Assembly (NCBI GenBank): GCA_022340265.1
Contig: JAJDOH010000003.1
Span: 1-64,000, forward strand
DNA length: 64,000 nucleotides
DNA from: Deltaproteobacteria bacterium
GTDB taxonomy: Bacteria > Desulfobacterota > DSM-4660 > Desulfatiglandales > Desulfatiglandaceae
Direction: 5' to 3'
The translations under genes were made by a program, and so were the position numbers. The notes under the pieces were generated by a model. It did not search any database. It worked only from the letters and a program-made list of their open reading frames with translations, and had not been told where the DNA came from. Positions 18,288 through 27,568 of the stretch are shown here, piece by piece (positions within the stretch are counted from its first letter, which is position 1; every line of letters starts with the position of its first letter).

Positions 18288-19232
18288 TTAAGAAATAGCC
18301 TTAAATTTCATGAGATTTTGGATGGCATGGAGCGTCGGAATACCTCGCCATCCACCACCGTTTCGGCATTTAAGCGCTGCCGCGGACGAGGCAAAAGCCA
18401 TGCAAGCCGGCATGTTCCATCCGTTGAGCAATCCATAGATATACCCACCGTGATAGACGTCCCCAGCACCGGTGGTATCTTTTGAAACGACTGAAAAGGC
18501 GGGCTGTCGAACCACTTTCCCATTGTGAAGCCCAATGCTGCCCCGAGCGCCCAGGGTGATCACCACCTGCCGGGGTCCCAGTTCTGAAAGTCTCTGAAGG
18601 GCCTGCTCTTGGGGCGTCTTCTCCCCCATCATGGGGTCTGCGAATGTCTCCGATGCGATGAGCACATCCACCAGCGAAACGAGATCGAGGGTCCCTTCCC
18701 GAAAGGTTCCGGCATCCATGACGACGGTCACTCCTGTTGCCCTTGCCTGTGCGGCAGCCGCTTTGGCAGCAGGCAACATCAATCCGTCCAGGTGTAAAAT
18801 GCGAGCATTGGGAAAAAAGCCAAGCCGGACTTCTTCGGGGGTGGGTGGCGGCACGGTGCTCCGATTCCAAAAAATGGTACGTTTCCCATCTTCCGCCGTC
18901 ACCGCAATAAAGGCAAACTGCGAGTCATAACCCGGAACTGTTTTCAAACAGGAGGAATCCACTCCTTCTTTAGCGAGCGTTTCCGCAATCAGAAAACCGA
19001 AGGAATCATCTGAAATGCCGCTTAAAAGCGAGGTCGGAACACCCCACCTGGAAAGGGCTGCCATGGCCGTTGCGGCCGGACCGCCGCAACTGGTAAAGAG
19101 TCCTTCCAGCTCCATTTTGGTGTCTTCAGGGGGATAGTCGGGCACACGACCCACATAGTCCACACAAACCTGACCCAATCCGACCACCAGAACGGATTCT
19201 GAAGGCTTCTTCTCGGTATTAAGGCTTGACAT
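18288..19232 (-). CDS. PfkB family carbohydrate kinase
   Basis: This ribokinase-fold sugar kinase has VGLGQVCVDYVG at the N-terminus, TSCGGPAATAMAALSRWG (substrate glycines), and the ATP-site/catalytic motif KDTTGAGDVYHGGYIYG near the C-terminus with the base Asp in GAGD. It is about 314 residues from the ATG at 19232. A TTG 27 bp upstream is an alternative start. It overlaps the upstream DsrE-like gene by 14 bp. The sugar is not known; the family includes ribokinase, fructokinase and sulfofructose kinase. Its position in an operon with a DsrE protein and a hybrid kinase is unusual. Confidence 0.88.
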   Translation of the reverse strand: MSSLNTEKKPSESVLVVGLGQVCVDYVGRVPDYPPEDTKMELEGLFTSCGGPAATAMAALSRWGVPTSLLSGISDDSFGFLIAETLAKEGVDSSCLKTVPGYDSQFAFIAVTAEDGKRTIFWNRSTVPPPTPEEVRLGFFPNARILHLDGLMLPAAKAAAAQARATGVTVVMDAGTFREGTLDLVSLVDVLIASETFADPMMGEKTPQEQALQRLSELGPRQVVITLGARGSIGLHNGKVVRQPAFSVVSKDTTGAGDVYHGGYIYGLLNGWNMPACMAFASSAAALKCRNGGGWRGIPTLHAIQNLMKFKAIS

Positions 19233-19566
19233 AGGCACAGCCGTCAGCCTGGCGTTCAATCAATTCCAGAACGCCCGCCTTGGTGACCTCACATCCTTTA
19301 ACAAGCGCTTTGGGATCAATCTTAAAGTTGGCAAGGGAGTTATTGCACATGAAAAAACGAACCCCCTGACCGGAAAGTGCCTCTATGCGAGAGCTGCTGT
19401 AGGAAGCGTTTTCCTTTACAAAAAGACGAACCGCAGAACCGTTTGCCACCAGGGAAATGGCGGCATCCTTGGCGGAAATCTCTTTCAATAGGTTGCTGAT
19501 GTTGCTCAGCGCCATCAACAGCCTTTTCTCTTCATCCACATCCAGATGAAAAACAACTTTCATCAT
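19219..19566 (-). CDS. DsrE-family small protein
   Basis: This 115-residue protein opens MMKVVFHLDVDEEKRLLMAL. Its C-terminal half has GQGVRFFMCNNSLANFKI and AGVLELIERQADGCAYVKP, the pattern of the DsrE/YchN sulfur-relay-like fold with one conserved cysteine in FFMCNNSL. Family members bind or transfer sulfur or act as oligomeric accessory proteins. It lies 10 bp behind the histidine kinase gene and overlaps the PfkB gene, so the three are probably one operon. Confidence 0.8.
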   Translation of the reverse strand: MMKVVFHLDVDEEKRLLMALSNISNLLKEISAKDAAISLVANGSAVRLFVKENASYSSSRIEALSGQGVRFFMCNNSLANFKIDPKALVKGCEVTKAGVLELIERQADGCAYVKP

Positions 19567-19576
19567 CTTTCGCGCC

Positions 19577-22003
19577 TCACTTCCTGGTCAATTTCCTTAG
19601 ATTCATATTTAATTTTTCCAAAATCCATTTTTCGAGCACTTTGAAGACCACCTCTCTTTTGATCGGTTTTGTGATATAGTCATCCATCCCCGCTTCAAGA
19701 CATTTCTCCCGGTCTCCCTTCATGGCGTGCGCTGTCATGGCAACAATCGGTATGGTGTCAAATCCCTTCTCCCTGATTGCCCTCGTCGCTGCCAGTCCGT
19801 CCATCTCAGGCATCTGAAGGTCCATGAATATTAGATCGAAATCCTTCGGAGATGCCATGTATTTTTCAATTGCTTCTTTACCGTTATTGGCAACGGCCAC
19901 CCGATAACCGGCCTTGGTGAGCATGATCTTTGCCAGTTTCTGGTTGACGGGATTATCCTCGGCTAAAAGGATACAAAGTGAATGCTTCATCTCCTCCAAA
20001 AGCGAGTATTGGGTGACGATCTTCTTTCTGATACCTTCAGGACCTTGAGAATTGACCTTTACCTCTCCGATCAATCTCACCATCATTTGAAGCAGTTTTT
20101 CCCTGTGGATGGGTTTGCTCAAAAATCCATCGAAGCCGGCCTTCTTGCATGATTCGGCTTCACGTTCCATGAGCGAAGAAAGTGCAATCATGGGAAGATC
20201 TCGAAGCGGTGCTTCCTCGTTGCGAATCCTTTTTGCCACCTCATACCCGCTCATAACCGGCATCTGGATATCGCTGAGGCACAGGTCAAAGGGGTTTCCG
20301 ACCGCCAGGGCTTTGCGCAAGATTGGCACAACCGCTTCACCGTCTTCAATGGCAACCACCGCCATGCCCGCAGATTCTAAAATATGTGTCAAGATCTCCA
20401 GGTTTCTCAGATTATCATCAACAATAAGAATCCTCCTGTCACGGAGCGTTAGGGGCCTCAGTCTTCCGGCGGTCTCTGTCCGTTCCGCCTTGCCCAGCCA
20501 TGCGGTAAAATGGAAGGTACTACCTTTATTCATCTCACTTTCAACCCAGATGTCACCATCCATAAATCGGGATATTTGTTTGCATATGGTGAGGCCTAAA
20601 CCGGTACCGCCATACTTTCTCGTCATGGAACCATCAGCCTGTTGAAATGGATCAAAGATGAAAGACAACTTGTCTTCCGGAATACCCATGCCCGTATCCC
20701 GAACCGTGGCGTGAAGTTTTACCCGATCCGTTTCTTCGGCCTCTGCTTCAAGTGAAAGTTCGATCTCTCCCGATTCGGTAAACTTGGAAGCATTGCTCAT
20801 CAGGTTGGCCAGAACCTGCCGATATCGTCCCGGGTCACCTTCTACCAACGGCGGGATGTCTGCTCCGATACGGCAAAGGATCTCAACCGGTTTGGACCCA
20901 ACCCTTGGACGGATTATTTCACAGACATCATAGGAGAGAAGCTCGGGGTCAAAATCAATCTTCTCAAAATCCAAATCGCCTGCCTCAATCTTGGAAAAAT
21001 CAAGGATGTCGTTTAATAAGGAAAGCAGAGATTCTCCGCTCTTCTTAACCGTCATTGCATAATCTCTCTGATCTTCCGCAAGATCGGTATCGAGCAACAT
21101 ATCCGTAAAACCGATCACCGCATTCATCGGGGTGCGGATTTCATGGCTCATGTTGGCTAGAAAATGGGATTTGGTCCGCGAAGCGGTTTCGGCTTTTTCT
21201 TTGGCCTCGGTAAGGGTCTGCTCCACCTTTCTGCGCGCTGTAATATCGGTCAGAATCACGGCAGCACTTGACGTTTCGTCATTCAGCGGCAATATGCTTA
21301 CGCTGACCTCGCGATGGTTAAGTGCAAGGGGTGAATCATCGCCCATGGTCAACGGAATGTCGCCAAGCCGCTCCAGTGCCACACGCATACGCCTGCCATC
21401 CTGGTCCGGAAACAGTTTCGCAATATGCATGCCGTATACGCTTTTTTCGGGCAAACCGATCAGTGTGAGTGCACTGGGGTTGGCATAGGTAATTCTGCCG
21501 GCAGCGGTGACTTCAAAAACCCCTTCAGACATTTTGGCAATAATCATCTTGTAACGTTTAATAACCGAAAGCAATTCCTGTTTAATATTTTGCTGAGTAT
21601 AACCACCACGGTCAACGGGCTCCACCGATTCGGGCTGCTCCAGGGAGGCCAATACCTCTCCGGCCATCTCATTGAAGGGACCTTTAACAATGAAATGATC
21701 TGCTCCAAGGTTCCGATAATCGGTGGTATCATCGTCGCAGAGAGCGGAAAGAATGATCAGGAAGGTATTTTTTAAAATCGGATTTTGCCGAATCAGAAAA
21801 CAGAGCTCCTCGCCGCTAATGTTGGGCATTACCAGATCAACAAAAATCACGTCCGGCACCAGGGTTTCCAGGATGTCCAAGGCGGAAAGGCCATCTTCCG
21901 CTGTTACGACTTCATGCCCTTTTTCGGACAGAACATCCTTCATAAACGATAGGATTAGTTTGTCATTATCAACAACCAATATTTTTTTTCTTTTATATTT
22001 CAT
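19577..22003 (-). CDS. hybrid sensor histidine kinase/response regulator
   Basis: The 808-residue cytoplasmic protein has an N-terminal receiver (Asp56 in VIFVDLVMP), a PAS domain (about 150-255), HisKA with FLANMSHEIRTPMNAVIGF, and a HATPase domain with the N box LANLMSNASKFTESG, VRDTGMGIPED and YGGTGLGLTICKQ. Two C-terminal receivers follow (CLSDIQMPVMSGYEV and LIFMDLQMPEMDGLAA). It lacks membrane helices and an HPt domain, so phosphotransfer to another protein is likely. The signal is unknown. It leads a putative operon with dsrE-like and pfkB genes. Confidence 0.93.
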   Translation of the reverse strand: MKYKRKKILVVDNDKLILSFMKDVLSEKGHEVVTAEDGLSALDILETLVPDVIFVDLVMPNISGEELCFLIRQNPILKNTFLIILSALCDDDTTDYRNLGADHFIVKGPFNEMAGEVLASLEQPESVEPVDRGGYTQQNIKQELLSVIKRYKMIIAKMSEGVFEVTAAGRITYANPSALTLIGLPEKSVYGMHIAKLFPDQDGRRMRVALERLGDIPLTMGDDSPLALNHREVSVSILPLNDETSSAAVILTDITARRKVEQTLTEAKEKAETASRTKSHFLANMSHEIRTPMNAVIGFTDMLLDTDLAEDQRDYAMTVKKSGESLLSLLNDILDFSKIEAGDLDFEKIDFDPELLSYDVCEIIRPRVGSKPVEILCRIGADIPPLVEGDPGRYRQVLANLMSNASKFTESGEIELSLEAEAEETDRVKLHATVRDTGMGIPEDKLSFIFDPFQQADGSMTRKYGGTGLGLTICKQISRFMDGDIWVESEMNKGSTFHFTAWLGKAERTETAGRLRPLTLRDRRILIVDDNLRNLEILTHILESAGMAVVAIEDGEAVVPILRKALAVGNPFDLCLSDIQMPVMSGYEVAKRIRNEEAPLRDLPMIALSSLMEREAESCKKAGFDGFLSKPIHREKLLQMMVRLIGEVKVNSQGPEGIRKKIVTQYSLLEEMKHSLCILLAEDNPVNQKLAKIMLTKAGYRVAVANNGKEAIEKYMASPKDFDLIFMDLQMPEMDGLAATRAIREKGFDTIPIVAMTAHAMKGDREKCLEAGMDDYITKPIKREVVFKVLEKWILEKLNMNLRKLTRK

Positions 22004-22112
22004 TGTGTTGACTCAATCTATGCCTCACTGTAAGCTCAGCGAACACCCGTGAAAAGACTCAAATGCCCCAACACACCTAAATTTTTGCCGTCGGCGTTGG
22101 GCAAAGGGTCAA

Positions 22113-24689
22113 TTATTTTTCTTTTTCCGGGACTTTGCAAGCGCCCACGGCTTCCGCATGGCGTTGGGAAAAGACTGCGCCGACCCTCGCCTTGCCCACT
22201 TTCCGGTCCATGGCGTGTACCTTGGCGGCCGCCTTGCGCGCCGCTTCAACAGCGGCCTCAATTTTGTCCATTTCCGCCCGATCAATACCCGGACGGGCTG
22301 CTTCCATGGCCTGCTTCAGAAGCACTTCCGCCTCTTCCGCCTTCTTTCGAAACTCCGCCGCTTCTTTTTCAGCCCGGATAACCTTGTTTTCCGATTCTTT
22401 CAAAGCATCAAGAGCAGCAGCCACTTCAGCATGTTTTCCTTCTTCCGGTTCCGCATCCAGATCGATATCTTCGGCCGCCAGTACGAGCGCCACACGCATC
22501 TCTCGTTTGGCAAGATCATCAATATCCGTATCGTAGGCACTCAGGATCTTTCCACTGCCAATGCGAAAGGGCATCATTACCAATGCTGCATTTTCCGAGT
22601 TTTGTACAATGGAAAGCGGGTCCGGATCACTGACCACCTGGGGATCCGCATCAATCCGTATGTCGTCCAGCATCAGACGCAGGTCCTCCCTGACGGATTC
22701 AATATCACTTTCCGATCCCGAAACGCCGGCAATCAGACGAATGCGGGCATCTTCCCATTGGGCGTTCTGTGTTATGAGATAAGCCAGTAGGAGCATCAAA
22801 TGCCCGCTCGGATCATCCCGCCACCAAATATCGATGCGGCGCTCCGATGACGCCACCGTTTCCAGCTCGTTCCATGCCTCGCGTGGCGCTACCAACAGCA
22901 CGATATTGCATCCCAGACGAAAGGTGGCTTTGATATTATTGGCGTAAGCAGTCCTCCGAATCCCGATAATCCCTTCACGAAGCGTACCGGACCAGTTGAA
23001 AAGGGCCATGTTGGCTTTTAAAGGCCCGACTCCGTATGATTGAATGAGGGTTGAAAGGCCTTGCTGAAGGTCCCGGGCGGTTATCACCAAAGGAAATGCT
23101 TCGGGCAGATCGGTGGAAAGGTCTCTTTGCAGTTCGCTTTTCACTTCTTCGCGCAGGTGTGCGGTTCTCATCACATCCCCTTCCAGCATGCGCACCGCCG
23201 TGATCAAACCGCTTCCCCCGTGAATCCATGAAGCAAAATGGAGAAGGGGTTTGCGCCGCTCCGGATGGTTTGAGAAGACCAGAATCTGAGGCCGCCAGTC
23301 CCGGGGATGCTCCGTTTCCCTGGAAACTGCCAGCAGGTGTTCGCGAACCTGCTGAAGGTTAAAGGAACGGCGACTGTCCGCCCATCTGGCCGGACCGGCC
23401 GTTCGCTTGAGATACTGAAATATGGCGAACAAGACGGTTACGGCGATGATACCGGCTTTAAAATCGATGGCCAACATGACCCCCAGGCAGGCCAATGCCC
23501 CGACCAGGCTGAGACGATAATGAAACCATCGAAATCGGGGACGAAAGGAAGGGCTGGCCGAACGTGCCTCAAAAAACGTGGCATAATTTAACAGGCCGTA
23601 GCTGATGAGAAAGAACATGCTCACCACCGGCGCGATGACGTTCAGGTTCCCGAGTGCTACGGTGGCCAATGCAATAGCCGCACTTAACAGCACGCCGTGA
23701 CGGGGATTGTTTGTGGGGCCCGACCCTTTGGAAAAAAGCAGGAGAAACGGAAAGATACGGTCCGCGGACAGGGATTGAAGGATGCGAGGGGCCCCCAGAA
23801 AGGAGGCCATGGCTGACGAGAGGGTCGCCGCAATCACACCGGCATCAATGAGAAAGGAAAACCGGGCAACCTTGCCCATGGCGCCGTAATCCGCCGCCAG
23901 GATGTTCCGGGACAAAACCCCCGCAAATACCACGGCAACCCCGAAATAAACCAGGATTGAAATTCCCACCGCCATAAAGGTGCCCAAAGGGAGGCTCTTT
24001 CCGGGATCCTTGAGATCTCCGGACATGCTCACCCCTTGTGTAAATCCTGTAACCGCGGGGAAAAAGATGGCAAACAGGACCCAGAACGGAATGCCTGAAG
24101 CGGCGTCTGTCCAGTTCCGGGAAAGGACAACACCGTCCCACCGGGAAAACCCTCCCCAGAAGAAAGAAACCAGTGCCAAGCCGATCAAAAGCATGACCAC
24201 GTATTGAAACCGGGTGGCCCAGTCCGCACCCAGCCAGGCCAATATGAAAAGAAGAAGGACGGCCACCTCCGCAATCATCCGTGTGGACAACCATTCTGAA
24301 ACGGGCAGAATTTCGGTCATGGCTTCTCCGAAACCCATGCAATAGAAGGCGATGGAAACGGATTGCGCCAGAAACAGGACAATCCCAATGGCCCCGCCGA
24401 ATTCAACACCCAGAGTTCGCGAGATCAGGTAATAGTCCCCTCCCCCTTTGACCTTGAGATTGGTGGAGATGGCCGCCAGGGAGATACTGGTCAGCACCGA
24501 AATGGCATTGGCCAGCCCGATCATGATCAAGGCCCGTCCCAGTCCGGCATTTCCCACCACATAACCCAGACGGAGAAAGAGGATAATCCCCAGGATGGTC
24601 AGAACACTGGGCGTAAAAACGCCGGCGAATGTCCCCAGCTTGCCGCTTTGGGGTTTGGACGTCAGGTTCGGGGAAATGTTTTTTTTCAC
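22113..24689 (-). CDS. SLC12-like cation-chloride/amino acid permease
   Basis: The 858-residue protein has about twelve APC-fold helices starting with GVFTPSVLTILGIILFLRLG and AAISTNLKVKGGGDYYLISR, as in Na-K-Cl cotransporter-like permeases. A soluble C-terminal region of about 400 residues has the SLC12-type universal-stress-like fold (VFSNHPERRKPLLHFASWI). The last 100 residues are a charged coiled coil (ALKESENKVIRAEKEAAEF). The ion specificity cannot be predicted. It lies 109 bp upstream of the hybrid kinase on the same strand. Confidence 0.85.
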   Translation of the reverse strand: MKKNISPNLTSKPQSGKLGTFAGVFTPSVLTILGIILFLRLGYVVGNAGLGRALIMIGLANAISVLTSISLAAISTNLKVKGGGDYYLISRTLGVEFGGAIGIVLFLAQSVSIAFYCMGFGEAMTEILPVSEWLSTRMIAEVAVLLLFILAWLGADWATRFQYVVMLLIGLALVSFFWGGFSRWDGVVLSRNWTDAASGIPFWVLFAIFFPAVTGFTQGVSMSGDLKDPGKSLPLGTFMAVGISILVYFGVAVVFAGVLSRNILAADYGAMGKVARFSFLIDAGVIAATLSSAMASFLGAPRILQSLSADRIFPFLLLFSKGSGPTNNPRHGVLLSAAIALATVALGNLNVIAPVVSMFFLISYGLLNYATFFEARSASPSFRPRFRWFHYRLSLVGALACLGVMLAIDFKAGIIAVTVLFAIFQYLKRTAGPARWADSRRSFNLQQVREHLLAVSRETEHPRDWRPQILVFSNHPERRKPLLHFASWIHGGSGLITAVRMLEGDVMRTAHLREEVKSELQRDLSTDLPEAFPLVITARDLQQGLSTLIQSYGVGPLKANMALFNWSGTLREGIIGIRRTAYANNIKATFRLGCNIVLLVAPREAWNELETVASSERRIDIWWRDDPSGHLMLLLAYLITQNAQWEDARIRLIAGVSGSESDIESVREDLRLMLDDIRIDADPQVVSDPDPLSIVQNSENAALVMMPFRIGSGKILSAYDTDIDDLAKREMRVALVLAAEDIDLDAEPEEGKHAEVAAALDALKESENKVIRAEKEAAEFRKKAEEAEVLLKQAMEAARPGIDRAEMDKIEAAVEAARKAAAKVHAMDRKVGKARVGAVFSQRHAEAVGACKVPEKEK

Positions 24690-24864
24690 GAAAACCTCTT
24701 ACGCTGATTCTCTCTAGCCAGGACTCTGGGAATGGTAACAACCCGGCAAGCACCTTGCAAGCGGTTTATTCTTGGGAAAATCTCAAAGAAGATTCTTGCC
24801 ATAAAGCCGGAAAAGACGATAAACAGAAAAGAAGGCATGTCAAAATATTATGAGGAGGATAGTG

Positions 24865-25419
24865 ATGAATGTTTCGGAAGCGATCCTGACAAGAAAAAGT
24901 GTACGCGCTTATTTGGACAAACCGGTTCCCGCCGAGGATCTGGAAAAAATTATCGAAGCCGGTCAATGGGCACCCAATGCAGGGGAATTTCAGATTTCAG
25001 TGATCCGCAACAGGAAATTGCAAAAACGGATCAATGACGCAACACATGATAAAATGGTGAACTCCGGCATCGAATTCTTGCGTCAGAGGGTATCCCTGCC
25101 CGGGTATCAGCCGCTTTATGGCGCACCCATGCTGATCCTTCTTTCCGCACCCGCCGAGGCGCCATACAGCGCGGTCAATGCATCACTGGCTGCGGAGAAC
25201 ATGCTCCTCCAGGCAACCGAAATGGGCCTGGGGTCGTGCTATCTTGTTTCCCCTACCCTGGCGCTGAACGACGCTGACAACGGTTCTCTGGCGCAGGAGG
25301 CGGGCATTCCGGACGGGTGCAAACTCCAGTGTGCCGTTATCCTGGGATATGCCGCCGCTGAAAACAAATATAGCGTTGGCGAACGCGCTAAGAGGGGGAC
25401 TGTTCATTACGTGGACTGA
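24865..25419 (+). CDS. nitroreductase family protein
   Basis: This 184-residue FMN-dependent nitroreductase-fold protein has AILTRKSVRAYLDKPVP at the N-terminus (FMN-phosphate binding Arg/Ser), IIEAGQWAPNAGEFQ, and AENMLLQATEMGLGSCYL in the C-terminal half. The ATG at 24865 is preceded by GGAGGATA; an in-frame start 15 bp upstream would overlap that site. It lies 16 bp before a Mo/W enzyme gene, so the two may be cotranscribed. The physiological substrate is unknown. Confidence 0.9.
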   Translation: MNVSEAILTRKSVRAYLDKPVPAEDLEKIIEAGQWAPNAGEFQISVIRNRKLQKRINDATHDKMVNSGIEFLRQRVSLPGYQPLYGAPMLILLSAPAEAPYSAVNASLAAENMLLQATEMGLGSCYLVSPTLALNDADNGSLAQEAGIPDGCKLQCAVILGYAAAENKYSVGERAKRGTVHYVD

Positions 25420-25435
25420 ATGATGGAGGAAAAAC

Positions 25436-27556
25436 ATGCATCAGGAGCCTCGAATCGTCCGATCGTCCTGCCGCGGGTGCCACGGCGTGTGCCAGGTGTT
25501 GGTTCACATGGACGGGGAGAAAATCGTAAAGGTTTCCGGGGATCCGGACAGCGTCACCAGCCGGGGGTATCTTTGTCCCAAAGGAGCAGCCGCACCTGAG
25601 ATACTCTACCATCCAGACAGATTGAAATTTCCCCTTCGGAGGGTGGGAGCGCGCGGCGAAAACAAATGGGAGCGCACATCCTGGGAGGCGGCCATCGCTG
25701 AAATGGTCGAGCGATTCGACCGCATTCGCCGGGAATGGGGCTCGGAATATTTCGCCATGGCGCAGGGTACCGGCAGGCCCTACACCGAGTTCACCATCCG
25801 GTTTGCCAACGCCTTTGGAACACCCAATTTCATCAATCCCGGACACCTGTGTTACCTGCCGAGAGTTATTGCAAGCGACATTACCTTGGGCGGCCTTCCG
25901 GTGAGCGATATCTACGGTTTCGGCGGTAAGAGCCCCGCGTGCATTCTCAACTGGGGCTGCAACCATGTGGAAACGGGGAGCGCCGACGGAATGTGCGGGG
26001 CCATGTTCAAAAGGGTCGTCAGGAAAGCGGAAAGCGTCATCGTTGTCGACCCCCGAGGCATCGGTCTTGTCAAGGGAGCCGATCACTGGTTGCAGCTCCG
26101 GCCGGGAACCGAATGCGCTTTGGCCCTGGCCATGATCCATACGGTCATAACGGAAGGCCTGTTTGACGGTGATTTTGTGCGCCATTACACCTTCGGCTTC
26201 GAGCCCTTGGCCAGGCACGTCCGGTTTTTCACGCCGGAGTGGGCCGAACCCATCACCCGCGTTCCCGCCGAAAGTATCCGCGCCGCGGCAAGAAAATTCG
26301 CCACAACCAAGCCGGCCTGCCTTCAGTGGGGCAATGGCATCGATACCAGTGTAAACGGCTTCCAGACGGGGAGAGCGCTCCTCATCCTGATGGGACTCAC
26401 CGGTAACATCGATGTCCCCGGCGGCAATGTTCTTTGGGTCCCGCCGCAAGGAATTCGGCCCAAGTCCCCGCTCATAGACATGAACGTCGCCGGTGTGCAG
26501 TTTCTGCCGCCCGAGAAAAAGGCCCGCATCCTCACGGGAGGCAAATACCCCTTTGCTCCCAACTGTCATCCGCCCACCTTCTGGAAATCGATGGTCACCG
26601 GAGATCCCTACCGTGTCCGCGGCATCTGGATCGTCGGCTCCAACCCGCTAGTCACCGGCACCCAGGGGCTCACCGTCGAAAAGGCGCTCCGGAACCACAT
26701 GGAATACACGGTGGTTTCGGACCTCTTCATGACGCCCACCGCCCAACTGGCCGACCTCGTTCTTCCGGCGGCTCACTGGCTGGAACAGGACGACGTGGTG
26801 TACATGCACAAGATATGGTGCGTACTGGCACGCAAAAAGGTGGCCCGGATCGGCGAGACCCGGGACGACCGGGATGTGATTTTCGACGTGGCACATGGCC
26901 TGGGCCTTCGGGAGGCCTTCCCATGGCCGGACCGATATGCTTATCTGGACTGGCTTCTGGAAGAGACGGGAATGAACTTCAAGGCCTTCAAGGAAAAAGA
27001 GGTTCTCATGGGTGATATGCGGTACCGAAAGTACGAATCGGACGGTTTCAAGACCCCTTCGGGCAAATTCGAATTTTATTCAAAAGTGATGGAGCACGAA
27101 GGAAGACCGCCCATGCCGCTCTATGTAGAACCACCCCTGTCACCCATCTCCACTCCGGATTTGATGACCGAATATCCTTTTATTCTCATGTCCGGAACCA
27201 AGAAGCTGGCCTTCTTTCACTCGGAGTATCACCAAATCCAATCCCTGCGCAAAAGGCATCCGGACCCCGTTGTGGAGATCCATCCAACAGCCGCGGCACG
27301 CCTCGGCATTTCCGAGGACAGCTGGGTAGTTGTGGAATCACCCCATGGTCGCGCCAAATTGAGAGCGAAGCTCTTCGACGGCATCGCCCCAGACGTGGTG
27401 AATGCCGAACATGCATGGTGGTATCCGGAAGCACCGCCGCCGGATTACCAATGGCGGGTCTCCTGTGCCAACCTGCTTTACGGGGATGATCATTTCGACC
27501 CCGACACCGGGTCGGAGCCGCTCAAGTGTTATATCTGCAAGGTATATAGGGCTTGA
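25436..27556 (+). CDS. Mo/W bis-MGD enzyme, acetylene-hydratase-like
   Basis: This 706-residue member of the DMSO reductase family has an N-terminal [4Fe-4S] motif (Cys12, Cys15, Cys19, Cys47) and no Tat signal, so it is cytoplasmic. Cys139 in NPGHLCYLP falls where the metal-ligating cysteine of acetylene hydratase lies. DLFMTPTAQLADLVLPAAHW and TPSGKFEFYSKV are typical of the same subgroup. No iron-sulfur or membrane subunit is encoded beside it. The reaction is unknown; a hydratase-like or hydroxylating role is possible but unproven. A similar enzyme is encoded at 52976. Confidence 0.88.
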   Translation: MHQEPRIVRSSCRGCHGVCQVLVHMDGEKIVKVSGDPDSVTSRGYLCPKGAAAPEILYHPDRLKFPLRRVGARGENKWERTSWEAAIAEMVERFDRIRREWGSEYFAMAQGTGRPYTEFTIRFANAFGTPNFINPGHLCYLPRVIASDITLGGLPVSDIYGFGGKSPACILNWGCNHVETGSADGMCGAMFKRVVRKAESVIVVDPRGIGLVKGADHWLQLRPGTECALALAMIHTVITEGLFDGDFVRHYTFGFEPLARHVRFFTPEWAEPITRVPAESIRAAARKFATTKPACLQWGNGIDTSVNGFQTGRALLILMGLTGNIDVPGGNVLWVPPQGIRPKSPLIDMNVAGVQFLPPEKKARILTGGKYPFAPNCHPPTFWKSMVTGDPYRVRGIWIVGSNPLVTGTQGLTVEKALRNHMEYTVVSDLFMTPTAQLADLVLPAAHWLEQDDVVYMHKIWCVLARKKVARIGETRDDRDVIFDVAHGLGLREAFPWPDRYAYLDWLLEETGMNFKAFKEKEVLMGDMRYRKYESDGFKTPSGKFEFYSKVMEHEGRPPMPLYVEPPLSPISTPDLMTEYPFILMSGTKKLAFFHSEYHQIQSLRKRHPDPVVEIHPTAAARLGISEDSWVVVESPHGRAKLRAKLFDGIAPDVVNAEHAWWYPEAPPPDYQWRVSCANLLYGDDHFDPDTGSEPLKCYICKVYRA

Positions 27557-27568
27557 GAGGCGCTAACC

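Noticed and set aside
25388-26569. Open frame of 393 codons on the minus strand inside the Mo/W enzyme gene
   Set aside because: It is antisense to a clear bis-MGD enzyme and has low-complexity composition with no family motif.
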